A stretch of DNA of 64,000 bases, taken from the NCBI RefSeq assembly GCF_016820535.1, contig NZ_JADHDY010000009.1, positions 110,252 to 174,251 of the forward strand, in the 5' to 3' direction. This document shows positions 34,728 to 43,020 of the stretch, in pieces. A program made the position numbers and the translations under genes. Numbering within the stretch: position 1 is the stretch's first letter; every line of letters starts with the position of its first letter. The DNA is from Sporosarcina beigongshangi (lineage in GTDB: Bacteria; Actinomycetota; Actinomycetes; Actinomycetales; Micrococcaceae). Below the pieces are notes generated by a model. It had not been told where the DNA came from, searched no databases, and saw only the letters and a program-made list of their open reading frames with translations.

Positions 34728-35576
34728 CTAGATGAGGCCGAGCTCGGCAAAGGCTGCGGCAATGCCGTTCCGGCTGGGCGGCGGGGCGGTGCGGTCGGCG
34801 ACGGCCAGCAGTTGCGCAGACGAGCCCTCGATGGCGATGCCAAGCCCGGCGTACGCGATCATTTCCAGGTCGTTCTGTCCGTCGCCAAAGGCGATGGAGT
34901 CTTCCCGGGTGATGCCCAGGCGTTCGATGGCGGCAGCCACGCCGTCGGCCTTGGAAATGCCGCGCTGGAACAGCTCACCGGCATGCGGGCCCTCGGCGGC
35001 TATGGAGTTGGCGACAACGTCGATGTCGGCACCGATTGCCTCCACCAGGTCCGCCATCGGGACAGGGGATTCAAAGACGGAGATCTTGGCGAAGCTGACG
35101 GCGGCGGGGTCATCCAGTGTTTCCATCCTGCCCAGGATCGTGGATGCGCCCTGGGCTGCGATGCCCGGGGCGCTGTCAAAATGCGCCGCAACGTGGGCGC
35201 GCAGCCGTGCCTCGGCGGCGGCCGGCACGTACACGGCCTCGGGGGATTCGAGGATGTAGACGGCGTCGTGTGCGGTGAGGACGGCGAGGGCGCGGGCGAC
35301 CAGATCCGCAGGGAAGGGCTTGTCCACAAGGATCTCGCCATCGAGCTGCACAAACGCCCCGGCGCTGGCAACCACGCCGTCAAAACCCGCCCCGAGGATG
35401 CTCTCGGGAAGCATCGCCATGGGCCTGCCCGTGCTGATCAGCACCTTGTGCCCGGCCGCACGGGCGGCCTTGACGGCGGCTGCGTGCGCGTCAGGGACCA
35501 CGCCGTAGTCCGCATAGGTGCCGTCAACATCGAGGAAGACGGCCCGGATGGTTGTTGTGGAAGTTTCAGCGCTCAT
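34728..35576 (-). CDS. Cof-type HAD-superfamily sugar phosphatase
   Basis: 282 residues with HAD motif I FLDVDGT (Asp nucleophile) near residue 14, motif II STGRP, motif III Lys in GISKADGV and motif IV FGDGQNDLEM. The C2-type cap domain lies between motifs II and III. It likely dephosphorylates sugar phosphates, perhaps excess products of the PTS. The start is the ATG at 35576, directly before the fold; the longer frame upstream is intergenic. It is divergent from ptsI. Confidence 0.9.
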   Translation of the reverse strand: MSAETSTTTIRAVFLDVDGTYADYGVVPDAHAAAVKAARAAGHKVLISTGRPMAMLPESILGAGFDGVVASAGAFVQLDGEILVDKPFPADLVARALAVLTAHDAVYILESPEAVYVPAAAEARLRAHVAAHFDSAPGIAAQGASTILGRMETLDDPAAVSFAKISVFESPVPMADLVEAIGADIDVVANSIAAEGPHAGELFQRGISKADGVAAAIERLGITREDSIAFGDGQNDLEMIAYAGLGIAIEGSSAQLLAVADRTAPPPSRNGIAAAFAELGLI

Positions 35577-35768
35577 GGTCAGGGAGTCTACAGGTGCTCC
35601 GGCCGGCGCCGGATTTGACGCCACTGACATGCATTGCGCACACTTGGTGAAGGACATGTAACCGGGCAACTGGGCAGGATCCGAATGGTTGGGCCGTTTT
35701 GGGCTCAATGGTTCGGGTCCTTTTTTATTGGCAAAATTGCGTGGTTTGGCACAACTCATGGAGCAGAA

Positions 35769-37511
35769 ATGAACAACGGCGTCTCAGCGGCAGTGACCCT
35801 GCAGCAGCAATTTTCGGGTGTGGGCGTGGCTGCGGGCCGGGTCATTGGCCCGGTTCGGCAGATGCCCAAACCTGTCCAGGAACCCGCCGCAGGGCCTGTT
35901 CCCGCCGACTTCTCCGCCGAGTTCGAGGCACAGCGCATCAAGGATGCGGGCAAGGCCGTCCGTGCGGAACTGCAGGCCCGCGCCGCCACCGTGGCCGGCG
36001 AAGGCCGCGAGGTCCTGGAGGCCACGGCGCTCATGGCCGCCGACCCCATGCTCATCAAGGGGGCCATCAAGCTGCTGGCCGCGGACACCGCCGGCGGGGC
36101 GCGCTCCGCGGAGCGCGCGGTGTGGGAATCCGGTGCTTCGGTGGCTGCCAAGCTGACAGCCCTGGGCGGCTACATGGCCGAGCGGGCCACAGACGTCCTG
36201 GACGTCAGGGCCCGCCTGGTGGCGGATCTGCGCGGACTGCCTGCCCCCGGAATCCCGGTGGCCGAGGCCCCGTTCATCCTGGCCGCCGAAGACCTCGCCC
36301 CGGCCGACACCGCGACACTGGACCCGGCCAAGGTCATCGCGCTGGTCACCTCCAGCGGCGGGCCGCAGTCCCACACCGCCATCCTCGCCCGTGCCCTGGG
36401 CCTGCCCGCCGTGGTCGCTGCGGTGGGTGTTGACGGCATTGCCGACGGCACAGAGGTTTACGTTGACGGTGCAGCCGGCACCGTCACGGTCGCCCCGGCT
36501 GCCGAGTTGCGGCAGGCAGCCGCAGCGTGGACGGAACGGTCATCCGCGCTGGCCGCGTTTGCCGGCCCCAACACACTGGCCGACGGCGTGCACATCCCGC
36601 TGCTGGCCAACGTCGGCACGGGTGCCGATGCTGCCAAGGCCGCTGCTTCCGGCGCCGAGGGCGTGGGACTGCTGCGCACTGAATTTTGTTTCCTGGACCG
36701 GGCCGAAGAGCCCACCGTGCAGGAGCAGATCGAGGCTTACGGGGCCGTGTTTGCTGCATTCCCGGGCAAGAAGGTTGTGGTCCGCACGCTTGACGCCGGC
36801 GCCGACAAGCCCCTGCCGTTCCTCACCAACGCCGACGAGCCGAACCCCGCCCTGGGGGTTCGCGGCTACCGCACCGACCTGAGCAGTCCGGGGGTCCTGG
36901 CCCGCCAGCTTGAGGCCATCGCCGCTGCGGAGGCGGCCCATGGGGCTGAGGTGTGGGTCATGGCTCCCATGATTTCCACGGCGGATGAGGCCGCCGCGTT
37001 TGCCGGCATGTGTGCCGCCGCCGGGCTCAGGACGCCGGGCGTCATGGTGGAGGTCCCCTCCGCAGCGCTGACCGCGGCCAGCGTCTTGCGCGAGGTGTCC
37101 TTCGCCTCGCTCGGCACCAACGACCTCACCCAATACGCCATGGCTGCGGACCGCCAGCTCGGTCCGCTCGCCTCCCTTAACGACCCGTGGCAGCCGGCCG
37201 TGCTGGCGCTCGTGACGCTGACGGCCGACGGCGCCTCGCTCGCCAGTGCCGCTGCCGGGCTGCCCAAGCCGGTGGGCGTCTGTGGGGAGGCGGCCGCGGA
37301 CCCGGCTCTCGCCGTCGTCCTTGTGGGCCTCGGTGTGGCGACCCTGTCGATGAGTGCCCGGGCGCTGGCCGCAGTTTCCGCTGTGCTGGCGACCGTGACA
37401 CTGGCAGAGGCGCAGCGCCTGGCGGCCATGGCCCTGGCCGCGCCCTCCGCGGCGGCTGCACGGGCCGCCGTCCGTGCCGAACTTCCCATCCTGGCCGAGC
37501 TCGGCCTGTAA
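35769..37511 (+). CDS. ptsI: PTS enzyme I (phosphoenolpyruvate-protein phosphotransferase)
   Basis: 580 residues. The phospho-His is His202 in GGPQSHTAILAR. The PEP-binding TIM barrel has GLLRTEFCFL, GVRGYRTDL, SLGTNDLTQYAMAADR and catalytic Cys in GVCGEAAAD. It transfers phosphate from PEP to HPr in the cytoplasm. The ATG at 35769 is the first before the fold; the frame upstream of it is not coding. ptsH follows by 28 bases. The divergent 192-base region with the HAD gene holds the promoter, which I could not pin down. Confidence 0.95.
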   Translation: MNNGVSAAVTLQQQFSGVGVAAGRVIGPVRQMPKPVQEPAAGPVPADFSAEFEAQRIKDAGKAVRAELQARAATVAGEGREVLEATALMAADPMLIKGAIKLLAADTAGGARSAERAVWESGASVAAKLTALGGYMAERATDVLDVRARLVADLRGLPAPGIPVAEAPFILAAEDLAPADTATLDPAKVIALVTSSGGPQSHTAILARALGLPAVVAAVGVDGIADGTEVYVDGAAGTVTVAPAAELRQAAAAWTERSSALAAFAGPNTLADGVHIPLLANVGTGADAAKAAASGAEGVGLLRTEFCFLDRAEEPTVQEQIEAYGAVFAAFPGKKVVVRTLDAGADKPLPFLTNADEPNPALGVRGYRTDLSSPGVLARQLEAIAAAEAAHGAEVWVMAPMISTADEAAAFAGMCAAAGLRTPGVMVEVPSAALTAASVLREVSFASLGTNDLTQYAMAADRQLGPLASLNDPWQPAVLALVTLTADGASLASAAAGLPKPVGVCGEAAADPALAVVLVGLGVATLSMSARALAAVSAVLATVTLAEAQRLAAMALAAPSAAAARAAVRAELPILAELGL

Positions 37512-37539
37512 TTTTCCCGCAACACCCAAGAGGAGCACC

Positions 37540-37815
37540 ATGATTGAACGTACCGTAACCATTGCCAGCAGCGTCGGGCTTCACGCCCGCCCGGCCGCAG
37601 TTTTCGCCGAAGCTGCCGCCGAGCTGGACGTTGAGGTCACCATCGCGATGGAAGGCGAGCCGGTCGACGAGGCCATGGATGCCGCCAGCATCCTCTCCCT
37701 CATGAGTCTGGGCGCGGCTTGCGGGGACCGCGTGGTCCTGCGTGCCGAAGGCCCCGGCGCCGACGAAGCGCTGGTTTCCCTCGCGGCGATCTTGGAAACC
37801 GACCTCGACGCCTAG
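37540..37815 (+). CDS. ptsH: PTS phosphocarrier HPr
   Basis: 91 residues. The phospho-His is His15 in GLHARPA. The regulatory-Ser segment AASILSLMSLG is present (Ser50), though Actinobacteria often lack HPr kinase. It passes phosphate from EI to EII proteins such as BglF and to PRD regulators such as LicT. AGGAG 5 bases upstream fixes the ATG at 37540. A GC-rich hairpin follows the stop. Confidence 0.96.
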   Translation: MIERTVTIASSVGLHARPAAVFAEAAAELDVEVTIAMEGEPVDEAMDAASILSLMSLGAACGDRVVLRAEGPGADEALVSLAAILETDLDA

Positions 37816-37829
37816 CGGCAACCACAATG

Positions 37830-37864
37830 CGACGGCGGCCGGGCCCGGGACCGGGCCGCCGTCG
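37830..37864 (+). terminator. Hairpin after ptsH
   Basis: CGACGGCGGCC and GGCCGCCGTCG form an 11-bp perfect stem with a GC-rich 13-base loop, 15 bases after the HPr stop. Only TTGG follows, so it is a T-poor actinobacterial-type terminator. Confidence 0.7.
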
Positions 37865-37926
37865 TTGGCCCGCTGGAGCCGCATGGGCTCTCCCGGGTGC
37901 TGGAGGCGGCAGGTCGGTGAAGGCCA

Positions 37927-38211
37927 GTGTCCCAAGGACCGGGGGTCAACGCTCCAGGGAAACCCCAGGGGCATAACCGGGAGGGCGGCGACTGCAAAGC
38001 TGCACTCACCCAGCTGGCTGCCGCGTCCAAGGCCGTCGACCGGGCCGTCTTCTCCGTCATTGCCACTGGCCTGGAGGTGTGCCTGGCCCAGGAGGACTCC
38101 ACCGCGGACCGTGAAGAGCTGGAGAAGCTCTTTATGTCACTGGCTCAGGCCGGCCTGCCGGGGCCGGCGGCAAAAACAACGAATGTCATTTGCCAAATAG
38201 TTCGAATGTGA
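37927..38211 (+). pseudogene. CsoR/FrmR (DUF156) metal-sensor gene with degraded N-terminus
   Basis: The C-terminal two-thirds match the CsoR/FrmR four-helix repressors (GGDCKAALTQLAAASKAVDRA, then FSVIATGLEVCL and ELEKLFMSLA), with both sensing-type Cys positions. The first helix and DNA-binding Arg/Lys segment (normally an LRRAQGQ..GI.RMIE pattern) are collapsed to a few residues (VNAPGKPQGHNREGG). The frame still opens at a GTG at 37927 with GAAGG 5 bases upstream, so a 94-residue product could be made, but it should not bind DNA normally. Its 3' end overlaps the promoter of the polyol operon. Confidence 0.7.
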
Positions 38212-38218
38212 CTACAGT
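38190..38218 (+). promoter_or_regulatory. Promoter of the GlpP-linked polyol operon
   Basis: -35 TTGCCA (38190-38195) and -10 TACAGT (38213-38218) are spaced 17 bp, a good housekeeping-type promoter. Transcription would begin near 38225, immediately before the leader terminator. Confidence 0.75.
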
Positions 38219-38229
38219 CTCATTTGTCA

Positions 38230-38277
38230 GGGTAAGAATATGAGACCTCCTGTTGGAGGTCCTATTCTGCCCTTTTT
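38230..38277 (+). terminator. Leader terminator, probable GlpP target
   Basis: GGG, AGAATA and GACCTCC pair stepwise with GGAGGTC, TATTCT and CCC around a TGTT loop (16 pairs with two small internal loops). Five T residues follow at 38273-38277. It starts about 5 bases into the predicted transcript and ends 61 bases before the first gene. An intrinsic terminator in a leader whose operon encodes a GlpP-type antiterminator strongly suggests antitermination control. Confidence 0.85.
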
Positions 38278-38338
38278 GCATTAAGGCGGTGTTGCCATTT
38301 CCAGCGGGCACGGTTTCGCGACAGAAAAGGTCAGACCG

Positions 38339-39772
38339 TTGTCTAAAATAGTTCTTCGAGGTGTGCACGACGTAGTGTCATACATCGACTCCCGCCCCAA
38401 GATCTCCGGCCGTGCCGGCCTGATCTGGTGGCTAGCCCTTGGTGGCTTGTTCTTGGACGCATTCTCCAACTCCGCACTCGCTGCGGGGCTGGGGCCCATG
38501 ACCAAGGACCTGGAATTGTCAGCCATGCAAGTGGCCATCCTTACCTCACTGGCGTCCTGGGTGGCCATTGTCTTCAACCCCATCGGAGGCTGGCTTGCCG
38601 ATAAATACGGCCGCATACCCCCGCTGATCATCGCCAAGGTTTTGGCCCTCATTGGTGCTGCCCTCGCCGCTTTCGCACCCGGTTTTGAGATGGTCCTGGT
38701 GGGCCGCTTCTTCGTGGGAGCCGCCTATGGAATCGACTTCGCCATCGCCATGGCACTGCTGGCAGAGTTCACCCCGGCCCGTTTCAAGAGCCGCCTGAAC
38801 ACGTGGCAGGGCGTGTGGTACACGGCTGTGAGCACCAACTTGATCCTCGCCGTCCTGTTCTACAACATGGGGGTCGGTGCCGCCATCTGGCGCTACGCCG
38901 TCGGTGCCGCAGGAGTTGTTGCCCTCATCCTGTTCGTTGTCCAGCTGGCCTACCTCGTCGAGAGCCCCACCTGGGCGGCACGCAAGGGAAAGCTCGAACA
39001 GGCCGCCCTGTGCATGACGAAGATCTACAAGGAGCAGTTCGTCGCCGCCGGCCTCGACGATCGCGCACCCATCCTGAACCAGGCGACGAAGGGCTTTGCC
39101 AACATCGCCTTGATCTTCCGGGGCATCTACCTGCCCCGAACCATCCTCGCCGGCACTGTGCAGATGGCCCAGTCCATCCAGTACTTTGCCGTGGGTTGGT
39201 ACCTGCCCATCATCAGCCTCACCCTGTTCGGCCAGGACTTTGTGGTGGCCACGCTCGGTGCCCTCGTCTTCAACCTGTTCGGCATCCTGGGCGGTTTCAT
39301 GTCACCGAAGATCGGCAAGGTTCTCGGCCTTCGCAAGGCCTCCGCAGTTGGCTTTGGCGCCGTGTTTGTCATGCTGGTGATCCTCGGCTTCTTCTATGAA
39401 TCAATGCCCATCTTCCTGGCCTTCCTGGTTCCGTCGCTGTTCATCCTCTTCCACTCAGGCGGCCCCGGGGCCAACGGCAAGAGCCTGTCCACGCTGTCTT
39501 TCCGCAGTGAGCTGCGTGCCGGCGCCAATGGCGTCATTGGGGCCATCGGCAGCACGGGTGCCGCCCTGGGACTCCTGGTGTTCCCGATCCTCAAGGAAGA
39601 CCTGGGCCTGGGCCCAACGTTCCTGATCCTTGCAATGGTGCCGCTCATTGCCTGCATCGTTTGCTCGGTCATCAAGTGGGATCCCACGAGGACCAGCATC
39701 AGCCCCGATGAGGAAAGCAACGCACCTCAGTTCAAGAGCGACGTGGCCAACGCCGCCGTCCTCACCCCATAG
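38339..39772 (+). CDS. MFS transporter (sugar/polyol or metabolite:H+ symporter type)
   Basis: 477 residues with 12 predicted membrane segments. The MFS loop-2 motif GGWLADKYGR and the loop after TM4 (EFTPARFKSRLN) are present, with a long central cytoplasmic loop. It most resembles metabolite:proton symporters. It is the first gene of the operon, so it likely imports the pathway substrate. The start is the TTG at 38339 with AAAAGG 8 bases upstream. Confidence 0.88.
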   Translation: MSKIVLRGVHDVVSYIDSRPKISGRAGLIWWLALGGLFLDAFSNSALAAGLGPMTKDLELSAMQVAILTSLASWVAIVFNPIGGWLADKYGRIPPLIIAKVLALIGAALAAFAPGFEMVLVGRFFVGAAYGIDFAIAMALLAEFTPARFKSRLNTWQGVWYTAVSTNLILAVLFYNMGVGAAIWRYAVGAAGVVALILFVVQLAYLVESPTWAARKGKLEQAALCMTKIYKEQFVAAGLDDRAPILNQATKGFANIALIFRGIYLPRTILAGTVQMAQSIQYFAVGWYLPIISLTLFGQDFVVATLGALVFNLFGILGGFMSPKIGKVLGLRKASAVGFGAVFVMLVILGFFYESMPIFLAFLVPSLFILFHSGGPGANGKSLSTLSFRSELRAGANGVIGAIGSTGAALGLLVFPILKEDLGLGPTFLILAMVPLIACIVCSVIKWDPTRTSISPDEESNAPQFKSDVANAAVLTP

Positions 39773-39783
39773 GAGCAGCGGAG

Positions 39784-41289
39784 ATGAACATCCCAGCAAT
39801 CCTGGCCATCGACGAAGGCACCACAGGTACGCGTGCAGCCTGGGTGACCCGTGACGGTGGAGTGCATGCGCTCGAATACCGTCCGCTTTCGGTGCACAGC
39901 CCGCGGCCCGGTGTCGTGGAGCAGAATGCCAACGCCGTCCTCAGCCAAACCATCGAAGCCACCAGGGCCGTGGTCCAGGCGGCGAAGGCGTCCGGCGTCG
40001 ACATCAAGGCCGTTGCCATCGCAACACAGCGTGCGACGGCAGTCCTGTGGGACACCGTCTCCGGGGAGGCGCTGGTGCCTGCCATGGTATGGCAGGACAA
40101 CCGCTTCGCCGAAGAACTGGCAGCGCTTGGCCAGGACTGGGACGAACGCCTCCTTGCCTCGGTCGGCCGTCCCACAGGTGTGCGGTCCCCCTACCTGTGG
40201 GCGGCCCACCACCTGAATGAAACAGCAGAAGTGGCGGCGGCCTACAAGGAAGGCCGGCTCGGATTTGGCACCATTGAAACCTGGCTGCTGTGGAGCCTGA
40301 CCGCAGAGCACAGCTATGTTGCCACCAGCACCAATGCCACCTCGGCAGGAGCCTATGTCCTGGCATCCCATGAATATGAGAAGGACTGGATCACCGCCTT
40401 GGGGTGCCCCCTGGACCTGCTCCCGGAACTGCGCCAAGATGCGGACCACTTTGGCCACACCAACCCCGAACTGCTCGGCATCAGCGTCCCCATTCTTGCG
40501 GCGATGGGTGACCAGCATGCCAGCACGGTGGGTTTGGGCTGCCTTGAACCGGGCCAGGCCATGTGCGGCCACGGCACCGGCAGTTTCGTGGACATGCTGA
40601 CCGGCCCCACCCCGCCACTGAAGCCCGGACTGTATGACGGGACGCTGACAATGGCCGGCTGGCGGCGCCACAACGAGACGGTGTACGCCGTGGAGACCTT
40701 CACCGCCACCACCGGTTCCGCCTTGGACTGGGTGTGCAACACGCTTGGCTGGTTTGAGTCCTCCCGTCAGATCAGTGAACTTGCAGCAACCGCCACCGGT
40801 TCCAACGGGGTGATGTTCGTTCCCACCTTGACCGGCATCCGCACTCCCGTGGTGGAACCGGGCCTTCGCTCATCACTGACCGGGCTGTCCATGGCCAACA
40901 CTCGGGCCGAAGTGGCCTATGCCGTCCTTGAAGGTGTGGCCCAATCAGTTGCCAGCAGTGTTGAAGCCAACGAGGAATCAGCCGGAATGGCCGTGACGGA
41001 AATCGTGGTTGGCGGGGGCCTCTCCGGCAGTGACCCACTTATCCAGATGCAGGCTGATCTGACGGGCATCCCCATGCGCCGACTGCCCGGCACGGAATAC
41101 GCAACGCTGCGCGGGGCCGCCTTCATGGCCGGATCCGACGGCATCCTGTGGAACTCGCTGCAGTCCGCCGTGGCGGCACTGGGCCCGGGCGAGGTCTTCA
41201 AGCCACGCATGTCGACAGCAGAACGATTGGACAGGCGCAGCCAATGGCAGCAGCGCATCGCCAGTGAACTTGCGCTGGTGCACCGATGA
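39784..41289 (+). CDS. FGGY-family carbohydrate kinase, glycerol-kinase-like
   Basis: 501 residues. The N-terminal phosphate loop is AIDEGTTGTRAAW. Catalytic and sugar-binding segments are WQDNRFAEEL and MGDQHASTVGLGC; the nucleotide motif is GHGTGSFVD and, later, VGGGLSGSDPLIQMQADL. The DEGTTGTR start and GDQ(H)A motif are closest to glycerol and erythritol kinases. It would phosphorylate the imported polyol. It starts 11 bases after the MFS gene. Confidence 0.87.
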   Translation: MNIPAILAIDEGTTGTRAAWVTRDGGVHALEYRPLSVHSPRPGVVEQNANAVLSQTIEATRAVVQAAKASGVDIKAVAIATQRATAVLWDTVSGEALVPAMVWQDNRFAEELAALGQDWDERLLASVGRPTGVRSPYLWAAHHLNETAEVAAAYKEGRLGFGTIETWLLWSLTAEHSYVATSTNATSAGAYVLASHEYEKDWITALGCPLDLLPELRQDADHFGHTNPELLGISVPILAAMGDQHASTVGLGCLEPGQAMCGHGTGSFVDMLTGPTPPLKPGLYDGTLTMAGWRRHNETVYAVETFTATTGSALDWVCNTLGWFESSRQISELAATATGSNGVMFVPTLTGIRTPVVEPGLRSSLTGLSMANTRAEVAYAVLEGVAQSVASSVEANEESAGMAVTEIVVGGGLSGSDPLIQMQADLTGIPMRRLPGTEYATLRGAAFMAGSDGILWNSLQSAVAALGPGEVFKPRMSTAERLDRRSQWQQRIASELALVHR

Positions 41290-41347
41290 CAAAAGCCGCC
41301 GCCGCACCACAAAAGTTTCCAAGCAACTCTCGAAAGAGCAATACACA

Positions 41348-43018
41348 ATGATTTCCCTTCCTTCACGCAAACCAAAAATGGACCGGGCCAAGATGGTCTC
41401 GGACACCCCGCTGCCGCTGGGACGCAACGAACAAATCGACAGGCTCGACAACGGACGCTTTGACATCATCGTTGTGGGCGGCGGCGTCACCGGCGCATAC
41501 ACCGCCATGGACGCCGCCCTGCGCGGCTACACGGTGGCCCTGCTGGAAAAGGACGACTTTGCTTCAGGCACGTCCTCCAAATCCTCAAAAATGATCCATG
41601 GAGGGCTGCGCTACATAGAACAGGGAAACCTGCCGCTGGTGCGCCATTCATTGCTGGAACGCCAGCGCCTGCGCAAGAATGCGCAGCATCTGGTGCAGCG
41701 CCTGCCGTTCCTCTTTCCGGTTCTGTCCGAAGACGGGATATTTGACCGCCGCCTGGCCGCCGGTTTTGAAAGCCTCCTGTGGACGTACGACCTGGCCGGC
41801 GGATGGCGTGAAGGCGTCATCCACCAAAAGCTGACCAAAAATGAAGTCCTGGCGCACTGCCCCACTTTTAAGGCAGAAAACCTTGAAAGTGGCTTCATGT
41901 ACTACGACGCAAGGGCCGACGACGCCCGGCTGACCCTTGCGCTGGCCCGCACTGCCGCCTACCACGGAGGTGTGGTCCTCAACGGTGCCAAGGTCACCGA
42001 CGTGACCCGCCAAGGCGGCAAGGTCAGCGGTGTGGTGGCCGAGGTGGACGGTCGGGAAGTCCGAGCGTCCGCAGGGGCTGTCATCATCGCCACGGGAGTC
42101 TGGCTGCGCGACTGGACGGGCGCCGGCAAGGACGCGGACGCACCCACAATCCGCCCGGCAAAGGGCGTTCACATTGCAGTCCCATGGACCAAGATTCGCA
42201 ACGACTGCACTGTGACCATCCCGGTACCGGGACGCAACCGCCGCGCCACCATTACCCGGTGGGGAGACACCTCCTACCTGGGGACCACCGATGAAGACTA
42301 TGGTGGCGACCTTGACGATGTGAACTGCACCCGGGAGGAAATGGACTTCCTGCTCGACGGGGCACGCACGGCACTGGACATTGATATCGAACCGGAAGAC
42401 GTGGTGGGCAGCATCGGCGGCTGCCGCCCCCTGGTGGCGCCGCCCGGCGGGAAGACCATCGAGGTCAAACGCAACCATGAGATCCGCACTGATCCCGACG
42501 GCCTGGTCACGGTTGTCGGCGGCAAGCTGACAACCTCGCGCCACATGGCCGAACAAACCGTGGATGCCGCACAGAGGGTCTTGGGCGAAAGGCGCCGGTG
42601 CAAGACCAAGAACGCCTATCTGCTGGGGGCTGCAGGGTACGACGCAGAAGCCATTGTGGCCTCCGGCGGGCTGGCCTCACATCTGGGCGAGCGGTACGGC
42701 ACCGAGGCCCGCTTTGTCACGGACATCTTGGCCGACGACCCCACCCTGGGCAAACCCATTGTTGAAGGTCTTCCCTACCTCGAAGCAGAGGTCGTGTACT
42801 CCGCCCGGCACGAATTGGCACGCAATGTGGACGACGTCCTGTCCCGGCGCATGCGGGCCCGGATGATGGCGCGCGACGCATCCGCAGCCGCAGCTGAACG
42901 GGTGGGCGAGCTCTTGATGAAGGAACTGGATCTTTCCGCACTTGATGTTGAGGCCCAAGTTGCCTCCTACCGAAACCAAACCGCGCACGAACGCGCGATC
43001 CTGATGGGAGAAAAATAA
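41348..43018 (+). CDS. FAD-dependent glycerol-3-phosphate-dehydrogenase-like oxidoreductase
   Basis: A 556-residue GlpD-type flavoprotein. The FAD motif IIVVGGGVTGAYTAMDAALRG is near residue 38, SGTSSKSSKMIHGGLRYIEQG is the GlpD signature, and a C-terminal GlpD/DUF domain begins near residue 410. It should oxidise the kinase product to a keto-phosphate and pass electrons to the quinone pool at the membrane. The ATG at 41348 has only a weak GAAAGAG upstream. It could act on glycerol 3-phosphate or a tetritol phosphate (EryB-like). Confidence 0.88.
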   Translation: MISLPSRKPKMDRAKMVSDTPLPLGRNEQIDRLDNGRFDIIVVGGGVTGAYTAMDAALRGYTVALLEKDDFASGTSSKSSKMIHGGLRYIEQGNLPLVRHSLLERQRLRKNAQHLVQRLPFLFPVLSEDGIFDRRLAAGFESLLWTYDLAGGWREGVIHQKLTKNEVLAHCPTFKAENLESGFMYYDARADDARLTLALARTAAYHGGVVLNGAKVTDVTRQGGKVSGVVAEVDGREVRASAGAVIIATGVWLRDWTGAGKDADAPTIRPAKGVHIAVPWTKIRNDCTVTIPVPGRNRRATITRWGDTSYLGTTDEDYGGDLDDVNCTREEMDFLLDGARTALDIDIEPEDVVGSIGGCRPLVAPPGGKTIEVKRNHEIRTDPDGLVTVVGGKLTTSRHMAEQTVDAAQRVLGERRRCKTKNAYLLGAAGYDAEAIVASGGLASHLGERYGTEARFVTDILADDPTLGKPIVEGLPYLEAEVVYSARHELARNVDDVLSRRMRARMMARDASAAAAERVGELLMKELDLSALDVEAQVASYRNQTAHERAILMGEK

Positions 43019-43020
43019 CC